Source of the DNA: a virus
Virus record (IMG/VR): IMGVR_UViG_3300046010_009191
Span: 1-28,546 of that record
Reading direction: 5' to 3' (one strand)
DNA length: 28,546 bases
Both the position numbers and the translations under genes were made by a program. Positions 7,768 to 14,649 of this stretch are shown here, in pieces. Under the pieces are notes generated by a model that worked only from the letters and a program-made list of their open reading frames with translations, was not told the DNA's origin and did not search any database. How positions within the stretch are numbered: position 1 is the first letter of the stretch; every line of letters begins with the position of its first letter.

Positions 7768-10056
7768 ATGAGATTTTTATGGCTTTTGCTTTTGCCATTG
7801 ATGGCCTTAGCGCAATCAAACATTCCGCAGGATCAAGTCAAGATTGGCCGTCCACAAACGTCTGATGATAAACAGCTTGTTTTTGATACCAATGATGGCG
7901 TTTCAAACAAAAAGCTTTCGGTTGAAAAGACTTCAAAAAAGCTTAAGTGGGATGGAAACAACGTACAAATTGGTGATGGTGCAGCCGTTGATAAGGAAAT
8001 TCTTTTTAATGGCTCTACTGGAAAATATTTAAAATGGGATGCTTCATCAACTCAGTTTGAAATGAATGAAGACCTTGGGCTTGATTCTGGTGTTTTAAAA
8101 ACTAACACAATTGACGCTTTTTCTGGAACTCAAACTTCAATTGAACAAAACGGACGAGTAAAAGGTCATCTGCACATTGGCACAGGCCCTAACAGACTTC
8201 GAGTTAATGCAGGAAACCTAGAGTTTACCAATGATGGAACACTATTTAAAAAGATTGGTTCTGGTTCAGGTGGTGGAGAAGGCGGCGTAAATCTTTTGGA
8301 AAACGAATCTTTTGAAGATGGCTTATCTCCTGGATGGACTAATGTGGGTGGTACACTTACTCAGCAAACTTATCTTAATGGCCCTGAAGGTGACACAAAA
8401 TACGCTCAATTTGTAGCAAGTGGAGCCGGACAATATTTTGAAACTACGGCAAAAGCAATTCCAGATTTTTTAAACGGTGGATGCCTTGCTTATATAGAAT
8501 ATTCAACATCAAACAATAACGCATTTAAAATTTCAGTTTTTAATGGCGCAACAGAAATCAATAGCCAAACATTGCCAACAACAGAATCAAAATGGCTTGG
8601 AAGTCCATTCGTATCAATTCTTTGCCCTGCCATAGGCAATCTTGTTAAGTTAAGGATTGAATCACTCTTAGCAGGAACAATTCTTGCTGATAAAGGATAT
8701 TTGGGAAGTGAGAACCGGACGGTTACTTTACCGTGCCAAGGAACGACTGAATGCGAAGACGAATTTAGTGCAAGAGTTAATACCTCCGCTACAATCACAA
8801 CACAAACACTTGATTGGCTTGCATCTTGCTCGGGTACCACGACAAAAACATGTACCTTCAAAACAGGATTGTTTACAGTAGCGCCTAGTTGTCAGGTTAC
8901 TGCGGTACACGGTGGAAATAATTTCTACTATGGCAACGCTACATCTATATCATCTACTCAAATTTTAGCTCAAGTGTACAGGTCAGACTCAAGTATTGCC
9001 GTTAATGGAGAATTAACTATTTCTTGTCAAAAACAAGGAGTGGACCTTAATCAAGCCAAGCCTCAAACCGCCGTAACTAACGAAGCGAGCGCGTGGTTTA
9101 TTGATGCGAATATTGGGGGGGCTAACCCTACTCTTGGAACTGTTAGCGTCAGCTCTTACTCTCCAATTGAAAATGCTTCTCTTGATATGGTTTTACGACC
9201 AGGATCATCCAATGCCAAGATTGGTTGCTCATTAACAAATTCACCTAGTGGATTAACTTGTGCAGCAGGAAGTGAAAGCGTATCAGTTGCATGGGTGCCG
9301 CCATATACAGGTTTCTGGGATGTTTGTTTTGATATTACACATTTTATAAACTCTGGCACATCAGGAAGTCTTTTTTCTACATTTCAAGTCGTTGAAACAG
9401 CTATAAGTGCACAGGCAATAATCTTTGAGGGTGGTCAAAAAATTACATCTGGGGTTAGTGCAAACAGTGTAGCAACAGCAACACCAAGAACAGTTTGCGG
9501 AACATTTAACATTTCTGATACTTCTGAAAAAATGCACAGACTAATGTTTGAGCAGACTGCATCGGGTGGAGTTACCTCTAACTCAATAACAGCAGACAGG
9601 TCAGCAACTTCTGGCCAAGTAGATATTCGCGTAACGGTTCGCCCATCGACTCAGAATATTGCTAGACCTGTTTTGACGGGGGAGCAGGTGACAAAGCCAA
9701 ACACAACAAACGCAAAAGATTGTGTTTTTACTTTTGGAGGAGCTGGCTCAACAATATCCTCTCACACTGTAACCTCATCAACTCCATTGGTTGAAACTTA
9801 TGACGATTGCAATATGGTTTCATCGGCACCGATAAGAAACGGAGCTGGAGACTTTACAATATCAACATCAGGATGGAAGCCAAATGTTATGCTAAATTGT
9901 TCGGCAGAAGTAGGCGGCGGTGGATTTGGTGCCATGACAGGTATTCCTTACACGGACGGATCAGGAAACATGACTACAGGAATACGGGGAAGATCAGGCA
10001 CGGTTACAGTTGACGTAACAGGGGTGTCATTAAACTGTTCAGGAGATAGACAATAA
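7768..10056 (+). CDS. Large fibre-like or adhesin-like protein with signal peptide
   Basis: A 762-residue protein with a strong ribosome site (TAAGGAG) before the ATG. Residues 1-16 form a classical signal peptide (MRFLWLLLLPLMALAQ) with a probable cut after ALA. Residues about 30-160 are strand-rich with repeated GKYLKWD / KKLKWDG phrases. A GSGSGGGEGG linker near residues 163-172 leads into a carbohydrate-binding-like segment (NLLENESFEDGLSPGW, then a jelly-roll rhythm to about 305). The C-terminal half has many cysteines, often in CxxxxxC pairs, and many Ser/Thr. Position argues for receptor binding; the signal peptide argues for export before assembly or for a surface-displayed product. 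I do not know a close family. See the finding on this gene. Confidence 0.72.
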   Translation: MRFLWLLLLPLMALAQSNIPQDQVKIGRPQTSDDKQLVFDTNDGVSNKKLSVEKTSKKLKWDGNNVQIGDGAAVDKEILFNGSTGKYLKWDASSTQFEMNEDLGLDSGVLKTNTIDAFSGTQTSIEQNGRVKGHLHIGTGPNRLRVNAGNLEFTNDGTLFKKIGSGSGGGEGGVNLLENESFEDGLSPGWTNVGGTLTQQTYLNGPEGDTKYAQFVASGAGQYFETTAKAIPDFLNGGCLAYIEYSTSNNNAFKISVFNGATEINSQTLPTTESKWLGSPFVSILCPAIGNLVKLRIESLLAGTILADKGYLGSENRTVTLPCQGTTECEDEFSARVNTSATITTQTLDWLASCSGTTTKTCTFKTGLFTVAPSCQVTAVHGGNNFYYGNATSISSTQILAQVYRSDSSIAVNGELTISCQKQGVDLNQAKPQTAVTNEASAWFIDANIGGANPTLGTVSVSSYSPIENASLDMVLRPGSSNAKIGCSLTNSPSGLTCAAGSESVSVAWVPPYTGFWDVCFDITHFINSGTSGSLFSTFQVVETAISAQAIIFEGGQKITSGVSANSVATATPRTVCGTFNISDTSEKMHRLMFEQTASGGVTSNSITADRSATSGQVDIRVTVRPSTQNIARPVLTGEQVTKPNTTNAKDCVFTFGGAGSTISSHTVTSSTPLVETYDDCNMVSSAPIRNGAGDFTISTSGWKPNVMLNCSAEVGGGGFGAMTGIPYTDGSGNMTTGIRGRSGTVTVDVTGVSLNCSGDRQ

Positions 10057-10730
10057 TGAAATCACTACTTTTATTTTTAATCAGTTTCTCAGCAATGGCT
10101 TCCAACTGGATGCCATTGTCTAAGATTCAGTCACTTTCAACTCAGGCTTATCAGCTTCAATCAACTTGCGAAGCTACTGGTGAGCAATGCCTTGACGTTG
10201 GTGACGAGCCAGGGATTGTTTCTTTGGGATTTGTTTCACTAGAGGATAATTACCTCAAGTCCGAAACACTTGACTGCGTTGACGTTGAAGATTGTTCTGC
10301 AAAGTTCCTAGCACTTGTATGCTCTGAAGAAGATTGGACAAAAATCCAAAACAACGATTTGCTACAAGTTTATTGCGTCAAACTAGCAGGAAAGAAGCTT
10401 GTAAAGGACTTGGAAAGCTTTGACTCATACAAGGCTTCTCAGGCTTCACTAAACGCTCAAAAACAAGCTCTGGGGCAAGCCAAGTCTCTTCGTGAGTGCG
10501 GATCAGCAGTAATGGACTTGGTGCTCGTTAGAAACGCAGCCAAGGGCCTTACAACCAATCAGGTAAAACAGATAGTGAGTCTTTATGCTCCAATTAAGGG
10601 CCTACTGGAAACCGGATCACTTAACTCTGCCAAGGAAGAAGTGCAAGCAGTAACTCCGGATGGTACACTTATCACTGAAGGCGATAAAACGGCGGTAATT
10701 TCAGCAATTGATGTTTGTCTGGGGTTGTAA
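10056..10730 (+). CDS. Exported cysteine-containing protein, unknown
   Basis: A 224-residue protein with signal peptide MKSLLLFLISFSAMA (residues 1-15, cut likely after AMA). The mature part has about eight cysteines, most in the first half (STCEATGEQC, LDCVDVEDC, LALVCSEEDW), followed by a helical stretch rich in Ala/Lys/Gln and a final VCLGL. The gene starts with an ATG that overlaps the stop of the large fibre-like gene by one base, with GGAGATAG upstream, so the two are coupled. This suggests a partner or chaperone for the exported fibre-like protein. No enzyme motif is visible and I do not recognise the family. Confidence 0.68.
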   Translation: MKSLLLFLISFSAMASNWMPLSKIQSLSTQAYQLQSTCEATGEQCLDVGDEPGIVSLGFVSLEDNYLKSETLDCVDVEDCSAKFLALVCSEEDWTKIQNNDLLQVYCVKLAGKKLVKDLESFDSYKASQASLNAQKQALGQAKSLRECGSAVMDLVLVRNAAKGLTTNQVKQIVSLYAPIKGLLETGSLNSAKEEVQAVTPDGTLITEGDKTAVISAIDVCLGL

Positions 10731-10912
10731 TGGATCAGAAAGAATGGCGAGACTTAGTTTGGGAAGAAATCAAAGAACTAAGAAAAGAGAATAAGGCTAT
10801 TCTTGAAACTGTCACGACCTTAAAGCTAAAGATTGGCGTAGTTATGGCAGTATTTAGCTCTGCTGTTTCATTGGCTGTTTCATTTATTTATAAAAAAATG
10901 GGGCTCGATTGA
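10730..10912 (+). CDS. Small membrane protein, XhlA/holin-like
   Basis: The ATG at 10730 overlaps the previous stop by one base and is preferred to the TTG five codons upstream. The 60-residue product has a charged, probably coiled-coil N-terminal half (MDQKEWRDLVWEEIKELRKE...) followed by one hydrophobic segment (about residues 36-54, IGVVMAVFSSAVSLAVSFI) and a short KKMGLD tail. This is the layout of XhlA-type haemolysins and small phage lysis proteins. Its place at the head of a cassette ending in an amidase supports a role in lysis. It could be a holin, antiholin or membrane anchor; one transmembrane segment does not decide. Confidence 0.65.
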   Translation: MDQKEWRDLVWEEIKELRKENKAILETVTTLKLKIGVVMAVFSSAVSLAVSFIYKKMGLD

Positions 10913-11433
10913 CAGTCAAAACAAACATAAAAGTAACTGGTGGAACGGACAAGGATCGTAAAAAAATACTTGCCGCCGCAGTAATCCTTGAAGTGGTTGT
11001 AAATTCCCAGGAATTTAAAGACGCTATTTTGTCTCATGTTTGGGCCGGAAAAGTTCAATTTGCAGACAATGGTGGATTAACCAACAAGCAAATTTATGAA
11101 GTGATTATTTCGGGAAAAGAAGTTTTGCAGCCTGAGATTGATTATGAGTGGGATTTTGATGTTCGTCTTTATTCCAAAAGATTATCAAAAGTCATTGGGT
11201 ACACATATCCAAACATTACTTATATCAATTCAAACCTTAAGTTTATTCGTCCCATGACTATTGAGGAAGTAGCTGGTCACATGGCCCATGAATACTGTCA
11301 CAAGCTTGGCTTTGGGCATGATTTCAAGCTAACAAAAAAGCGTCCCTATAGTGTGCCGTATGCAGTAGGATATATTATCCGCGATATTGCGGAAAAATTT
11401 TTAGAGGAGAGTCAAGATGGAAAAGGCGTATGA
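10909..11433 (+). CDS. Metzincin-like zinc metallopeptidase
   Basis: A 174-residue protein with a TTG start overlapping the previous stop codon (GGGG lies about five bases upstream). Residues 127-138 read HEYCHKLGFGHD, a full HExxHxxGxxH/D zinc-binding motif: H127, H131 and H137 would bind zinc and E128 act as catalytic base. A following PYSVPYAVGYI segment may take the Met-turn position, although no methionine is present there. There is no signal peptide or membrane segment. It lies between the holin-like gene and the amidase, so it may act on peptidoglycan crosslinks, on virion proteins or on a host protein. The motif is seen directly; the substrate is unknown. Confidence 0.72.
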   Translation: MTVKTNIKVTGGTDKDRKKILAAAVILEVVVNSQEFKDAILSHVWAGKVQFADNGGLTNKQIYEVIISGKEVLQPEIDYEWDFDVRLYSKRLSKVIGYTYPNITYINSNLKFIRPMTIEEVAGHMAHEYCHKLGFGHDFKLTKKRPYSVPYAVGYIIRDIAEKFLEESQDGKGV

Positions 11434-11647
11434 TCCAAAAGAGCTAGTTAAGATTGCAAAGTCAAAAGGCTTAGACATTGCAGAGGAAGCAGCAAAAGAG
11501 CTTATTAAGTCTATTGGCGAATGGGCACAGGAATCTGCAAAGCTTGGTCAAAAGCCGCTTGTGGATGGCATCGTACTCGTTGCCGTTCCTGTTCTTGAAA
11601 AGTTTGCTCTTGAGCAAGCTGATAAAATTGATGGCGAAGTAGGTTAA
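11417..11647 (+). CDS. Small helical protein in lysis region, unknown
   Basis: A 76-residue protein overlapping the end of the peptidase gene by 17 bases; GAGGAGAG lies just before its ATG. It is largely helical, with an amphipathic Lys/Glu/Ala N-terminal half and a mildly hydrophobic segment (GIVLVAVPVLEKFAL, about residues 50-64). That segment is short for a true membrane span. Its place in the lysis cassette is the only hint at role. It is not a recognised family. Confidence 0.6.
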   Translation: MEKAYDPKELVKIAKSKGLDIAEEAAKELIKSIGEWAQESAKLGQKPLVDGIVLVAVPVLEKFALEQADKIDGEVG

Positions 11648-11649
11648 TT

Positions 11650-11856
11650 ATGTGGGCCAAGCTAGGACAATCGGTTGCTAAGTATTTACTGATTCCTCTG
11701 ATTCAACAGCTTGGCTCCAAAATTATTAAATCCATCCAGCATTGGATGGCAGAAAGAGAGCGAAAAAAGCAAGACGAGCTGGCCAAGATAAAGGGTGAGG
11801 AATATCAAAATGCGAAGCCTGGTACTGATTCTGATGAGTTTGGTAATCTTCCCTAG
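11650..11856 (+). CDS. Small membrane-associated protein, possible inner-membrane spanin
   Basis: A 68-residue protein starting two bases after the previous stop. A weak hydrophobic/amphipathic N-terminus (about residues 5-27, LGQSVAKYLLIPLIQQLG) is followed by a charged helix (HWMAERERKKQDELAKIKGEE) that could form a coiled coil. The next gene begins inside this one in another reading frame and encodes a lipoprotein-like N-terminus. That nested arrangement resembles Rz/Rz1 spanin pairs, in which the first protein sits in the inner membrane. This protein is shorter than typical Rz (about 100-150 residues) and its membrane segment is poor, so the call is tentative. Confidence 0.5.
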   Translation: MWAKLGQSVAKYLLIPLIQQLGSKIIKSIQHWMAERERKKQDELAKIKGEEYQNAKPGTDSDEFGNLP

Positions 11857-12163
11857 TTGCCAAACAAGACCAGAAATTTCCGATTTGCCTCAATGTTCAC
11901 CAGTATTAGTTTCTGAGCTAATATTGGCGGTTGATCCAATCAGCCAAGAAACATATCAATATGACGTAATCAATAAAGAAAAGTCATACTGCCAATGCAG
12001 ACCTTATCGCTTTTCTAAAAAATACATTGGCCCTAGCGGCACTGTCACGGTTCATCCAATTGAAAAATGCAACAAGATGGTAGGTTGGGAAACTCCAAAT
12101 TACATCAAGGTGGCAAGATTCTGGGAAGCCGTAAGGGTGATGATAAATGCCTCGGAAAATTGA
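11810..12163 (+). CDS. Putative lipoprotein overlapping upstream gene (possible outer-membrane spanin)
   Basis: The ATG at 11810 is chosen because GTGAGG lies nine bases upstream; a GTG start at 11795 is possible. The 117-residue product begins MRSLVLILMSLVIFPSCQTRP, a signal peptide ending at a cysteine (C17). The lipobox is imperfect, with FPS before the Cys. The mature part has further cysteines (LPQCSP, SYCQCRPYRF, EKCNKM). Its first 47 bases lie within the upstream gene in another frame, as Rz1 does in Rz, and it overlaps the amidase start. It is longer and less proline-rich than typical Rz1, so an exported periplasmic protein is the alternative. Confidence 0.55.
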   Translation: MRSLVLILMSLVIFPSCQTRPEISDLPQCSPVLVSELILAVDPISQETYQYDVINKEKSYCQCRPYRFSKKYIGPSGTVTVHPIEKCNKMVGWETPNYIKVARFWEAVRVMINASEN

Positions 12164-12584
12164 TTTAATAGTTGTTCATTGTTCAGATTCAGACAGGGCA
12201 CAACATGATAATGTTAAGACTATTAGGGCTTGGCATACTGATCGTGGCTTTACTGGCCCTGATGGCGTTCCTGGTACAGAGGACGATATTGGGTATCATT
12301 TTGTCATTACCAAAGACGGCAAGATTCATCATGGACGCGACGTTAATCGTATTGGTGCTCACGTTATGGGCCATAATTCAAATTCAATAGGCATTTGCCT
12401 AACCGGAAAAGATCGCTTTTCTGATGAACAAAAGCAAAGCTTAGAATCTTTGTGCAAAAAATTGTGTTCCGACTATAATCTTAAGAAGCTTGATATTCTT
12501 GGTCATCGTGACCTGGATCAGAAAGGCAAGACTTGCCCAAACTTTGACGTTAAACAGCTTACCGCTCAATGGATATGGCACTGA
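12147..12584 (+). CDS. N-acetylmuramoyl-L-alanine amidase endolysin (T7 lysozyme type)
   Basis: A 145-residue Amidase_2 (PGRP-fold) protein of about the same length as T7 lysozyme. Zinc ligands can be placed at H11 (IVVHCSDS), H120 (LGHRDLD) and C130 (KTCPNFD). Y50 (GYHF) and K128 match the catalytic Tyr and Lys of T7 lysozyme. The GHNSNSIGICLTG segment is also characteristic. It cuts the bond between N-acetylmuramic acid and L-alanine in peptidoglycan. There is no signal peptide, so release needs a holin. AAGGGTGA precedes the ATG, and the gene overlaps the lipoprotein-like gene by 17 bases. T7-type amidases can also inhibit a phage-type RNA polymerase, but none is in this window. Confidence 0.95.
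   Translation: MPRKIDLIVVHCSDSDRAQHDNVKTIRAWHTDRGFTGPDGVPGTEDDIGYHFVITKDGKIHHGRDVNRIGAHVMGHNSNSIGICLTGKDRFSDEQKQSLESLCKKLCSDYNLKKLDILGHRDLDQKGKTCPNFDVKQLTAQWIWH
12205..12390 (+). CDS. Hydrophobic ORF embedded in the endolysin gene (possible holin)
   Basis: A 61-codon ORF lies wholly inside the amidase gene in the +1 frame. It starts with ATG (second Met two codons later), with AGGG six bases upstream. The product has two or three hydrophobic stretches (LRLLGLGILIVALLALMAFLV; RTILGIILSL; ATLIVLVLTLWAII) separated by short charged turns, which is holin-like. Caution: the +1 frame of a gene with many T-ending codons tends to read as hydrophobic residues by chance, so this may be an artefact. 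It is listed because of the ribosome site, the uninterrupted length and the lack of a clear multi-span holin elsewhere. Confidence 0.22.
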   Translation: MIMLRLLGLGILIVALLALMAFLVQRTILGIILSLPKTARFIMDATLIVLVLTLWAIIQIQ

Positions 12585-12622
12585 TAGTGATACGATAGAA
12601 AACCATTTTTTGGAGGTTTCTA

Positions 12623-13345
12623 TTGCTTCACCTGGACGCCAGGGGCAAGAGAGTTCTGATTATATCAGATACTCATTGCCCTTACAGTCACCCGTATTTT
12701 TTACCATTTCTTTACATGATAAAGACCGTGCTGGAGCCGGATATTATCATCCATATCGGTGATGAGAGTGACTTCCATGGAATGAGTTTTCACGATAAAG
12801 AAGTGGAGCTATTTTCTGCTGGCCATGAATTAGAAAAAGCCATTGAAGAGGTTAGGGATGGAATCCAAAACATCTTCCCCAAGGTTTATCTTTTAGAGTC
12901 AAACCATGGCTCAATGATAATGAGAAAAGCCAAGCACCATCAGATACCAATTGCCGTTTTAAAGCCATTACCAGAGCTTTATCAATGCCCTGGATTTTCG
13001 TGGCATGAAGAAATTTTGCTGGATACTAATTTTGGCCCTGTTTATCTATGCCATGGGAAAACTGGTGGATATGGCAAATTGATGAAAGATATGGGAGTTT
13101 CTGCAATCCAGGGACACTTTCACGGAAAATTTGAAATCACTTATCACAAGACCACTATGGGAACCCGATTCAATATGTTTGTTGGATGCCTGGTGGATTA
13201 TAATTCATTAGCTATGAGATACGGCAGGAATAACATTCCTAAGCCAATCCTGGGGTGTGGATGGATAGACGAAAACGGGATACCAAAGCTGATTCCAATG
13301 CTGGTAAACGAGAAAAACGAGTGGATACGAAAGCTGACTCTTTGA
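12623..13345 (+). CDS. Calcineurin-like metallophosphoesterase
   Basis: A 240-residue protein with a TTG start supported by GGAGG six bases upstream. The metal-binding motifs appear in family order: D16-T-H18 (IISDTHCP), G46-D47 (IHIGDESD), N94-H95 (LESNHGS), an LCHGKTGG near residue 138 and GHFHGKF near 164. It should hydrolyse a phosphoester using two metal ions. The substrate cannot be told: phage enzymes of this family include nucleotide phosphodiesterases and DNA end- or cyclic-nucleotide-processing enzymes. It sits after the lysis cassette as the last large gene before the convergent operon. There is no signal peptide. Confidence 0.88.
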   Translation: MLHLDARGKRVLIISDTHCPYSHPYFLPFLYMIKTVLEPDIIIHIGDESDFHGMSFHDKEVELFSAGHELEKAIEEVRDGIQNIFPKVYLLESNHGSMIMRKAKHHQIPIAVLKPLPELYQCPGFSWHEEILLDTNFGPVYLCHGKTGGYGKLMKDMGVSAIQGHFHGKFEITYHKTTMGTRFNMFVGCLVDYNSLAMRYGRNNIPKPILGCGWIDENGIPKLIPMLVNEKNEWIRKLTL

Positions 13346-13446
13346 CAAAATTAAGTGCGCAGAAATCATTGGCAATTGAAAGGAATGACCAAAAGACCGC
13401 CCGTTTAATCCAGGCGGTCATTGATAGAATCAATCTTGAAAAGTGA
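13261..13446 (+). CDS. Small basic protein overlapping the phosphoesterase, unknown
   Basis: The ATG at 13261 (GGGGTG upstream) opens a 61-codon ORF overlapping the last 85 bases of the phosphoesterase gene in another frame, then continuing about 100 bases beyond it. The product is very basic and helical, with a short repeat: residues near 8 and near 23 both read DTKADS. Its end overlaps the convergent exonuclease gene by 17 bases, and the terminator of that operon lies within it. It may be a nucleic-acid-binding protein. Alternatively it may not be expressed, and the convergent region may simply be open by chance. Confidence 0.45.
   Translation: MDRRKRDTKADSNAGKREKRVDTKADSLTKLSAQKSLAIERNDQKTARLIQAVIDRINLEK
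13391..13419 (-). terminator. Rho-independent terminator for the leftward operon
   Basis: GACCGCC (13395-13401) and GGCGGTC (13413-13419) form a perfect 7-bp GC-rich stem with an 11-base loop. Read on the minus strand, the stem is followed by TTTT. It lies just past the stop codon of the minus-strand exonuclease, as expected for its terminator. The plus-strand side has no T-tract. The U-tract is short, so efficiency is uncertain. Confidence 0.65.
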
Positions 13447-14332
13447 TTTTCTTCTGAGTGGATGCTTTACCCACTTTTAAATAAGTTTCAGGAATGACAA
13501 GTTTCTCATCTTGCAAAAACTTGGCATAGTCCCAAGACTCACGGCCCTTTACTGAAATCTTTTGAATCTTGGCACCGTTACAAATTACGCTTGTGTGCTT
13601 GATCTTTTTAAAGATTTCTTCTTTCAATTTATCAAGGGTGGCACTAATACCATCAAGATCAGTTTCAAGCATTTTGTAGCGAGTAATCATATCAGAAAGC
13701 TCAGTATCATCAGATTGATCGAACAAGTCTTTTTTGCTCAATCCAGGCTTTTCTTTGGATTCCACGCAAGCCCAAAAATTTCTCAATGCTGGTAATAGTT
13801 CGTCACGGATATATGGAATGTCCGGCAAAACATCAACAGAAGCATAAGAAAGACCTTTTTCATCATCTTCGCGCATTACCGCAAGGATACATTTCTTGGC
13901 ACCTGTCAAAAGTAACTGCTGCTGAATCTGGGGGTAGTATTGCTCAATTGGCTGGCCAGCTTTTACTTGGTTGTAAAAATCAATTCCAACATATTTAGCT
14001 TCCAATACAGCATCAAGCTCTTTGCAGTAACCATCAAGAGAAGCCATTAAAAATGGATACTCTTCGCTAAGAACAACGATTGCCGGAAAGTCATATCCGG
14101 TATCAATCTCAAGAGCGGCGCGGATTTTCTCCTCCATTTTATGGCCCTTGGCCTGAATGAAGTTAGGCTCAGAATTACCTTCTTTTGGCTCGCCAATTTT
14201 TTGCTCCCACAATTGTAATGGAGTGGAAAACTTTGACTTACCCATAATAATGTTGGCCTCAGATGCACCCAAGCGCGTATTGCGTAGCTTGTGCCATTCT
14301 TCAGTGTTTTGGATCATATCAATTGTTTTCAT
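13430..14332 (-). CDS. YqaJ-type (lambda exonuclease family) viral recombinase nuclease
   Basis: A 300-residue protein. The YqaJ signatures are visible in order: EEWHKLRNTRLGASEAN at residues 11-27, GHKMEE (E67), ASLDGY (D100), then the metal-binding E111-A-K113, and YYPQIQQQLLLTGA near 148. These give the PD-(D/E)XK core (E67, D100, E111, K113). Such 5'-3' exonucleases resect double-stranded DNA to prepare ends for single-strand annealing. The C-terminal ~100 residues are helical and may bind the partner recombinase. AGGA lies eight bases before the ATG, and the gene starts two bases after the stop of the preceding minus-strand gene. A Sak4-like ATPase and SSB are encoded on the other strand and probably act with it. 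Confidence 0.9.
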   Translation of the reverse strand: MKTIDMIQNTEEWHKLRNTRLGASEANIIMGKSKFSTPLQLWEQKIGEPKEGNSEPNFIQAKGHKMEEKIRAALEIDTGYDFPAIVVLSEEYPFLMASLDGYCKELDAVLEAKYVGIDFYNQVKAGQPIEQYYPQIQQQLLLTGAKKCILAVMREDDEKGLSYASVDVLPDIPYIRDELLPALRNFWACVESKEKPGLSKKDLFDQSDDTELSDMITRYKMLETDLDGISATLDKLKEEIFKKIKHTSVICNGAKIQKISVKGRESWDYAKFLQDEKLVIPETYLKVGKASTQKKITFQD

Positions 14333-14334
14333 CT

Positions 14335-14649
14335 TTATATTCCTAGTGTGTTTTGAATTTTTAAAAGTGCATCAGATTGTTTTGTTGAAAGTCTCTTTCC
14401 TGAATAAACGTGGCGTTTCAAGGACTCAAGAAACTCAATGTCCCATCCCTTCGCTCTCGCGCAGTCTAAGCACTTAACAACTAAATCTCTTTCACTCATT
14501 GATTCTTTTTGCTTTTCTTCAATACCAGTTTTTGGAGCCTGGTATTCATTACCAAGCTCCATTTTTTTAATGCCATTGGATTCAAGTAACCGCTCCAAAA
14601 TATCCAAATGACCACGAATAATTTGAATTTGCGGATAAATTGAGTTCAT
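14335..14649 (-). CDS. Small protein in recombination operon, unknown
   Basis: A 104-residue protein on the minus strand, coupled by an ATGA overlap to the 57-residue gene before it and ending two bases before the exonuclease start. It has a helical N-terminus (IIRGHLDILERLLES), a polar linker, and a C-terminal domain with CLDCARAKGWD and FLESLKRHVYSGKRLSTKQ. The latter resembles the FL.SL......G..LS.KQ...L..I pattern I know from the ends of various phage replication and recombination proteins. It may be a small partner or adaptor of the exonuclease. No enzyme motif is visible. Confidence 0.7.
   Translation of the reverse strand: MNSIYPQIQIIRGHLDILERLLESNGIKKMELGNEYQAPKTGIEEKQKESMSERDLVVKCLDCARAKGWDIEFLESLKRHVYSGKRLSTKQSDALLKIQNTLGI

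Noticed and set aside
8490-8861. Minus-strand ORF of 123 codons inside the large fibre-like gene
   Set aside because: It is a shadow of a coding frame with no ribosome site or recognisable motif.
13342-13370. TTGACA box at the end of the phosphoesterase as a promoter
   Set aside because: No acceptable -10 box follows at 16-18 bases, and only a doubtful small ORF would be driven.
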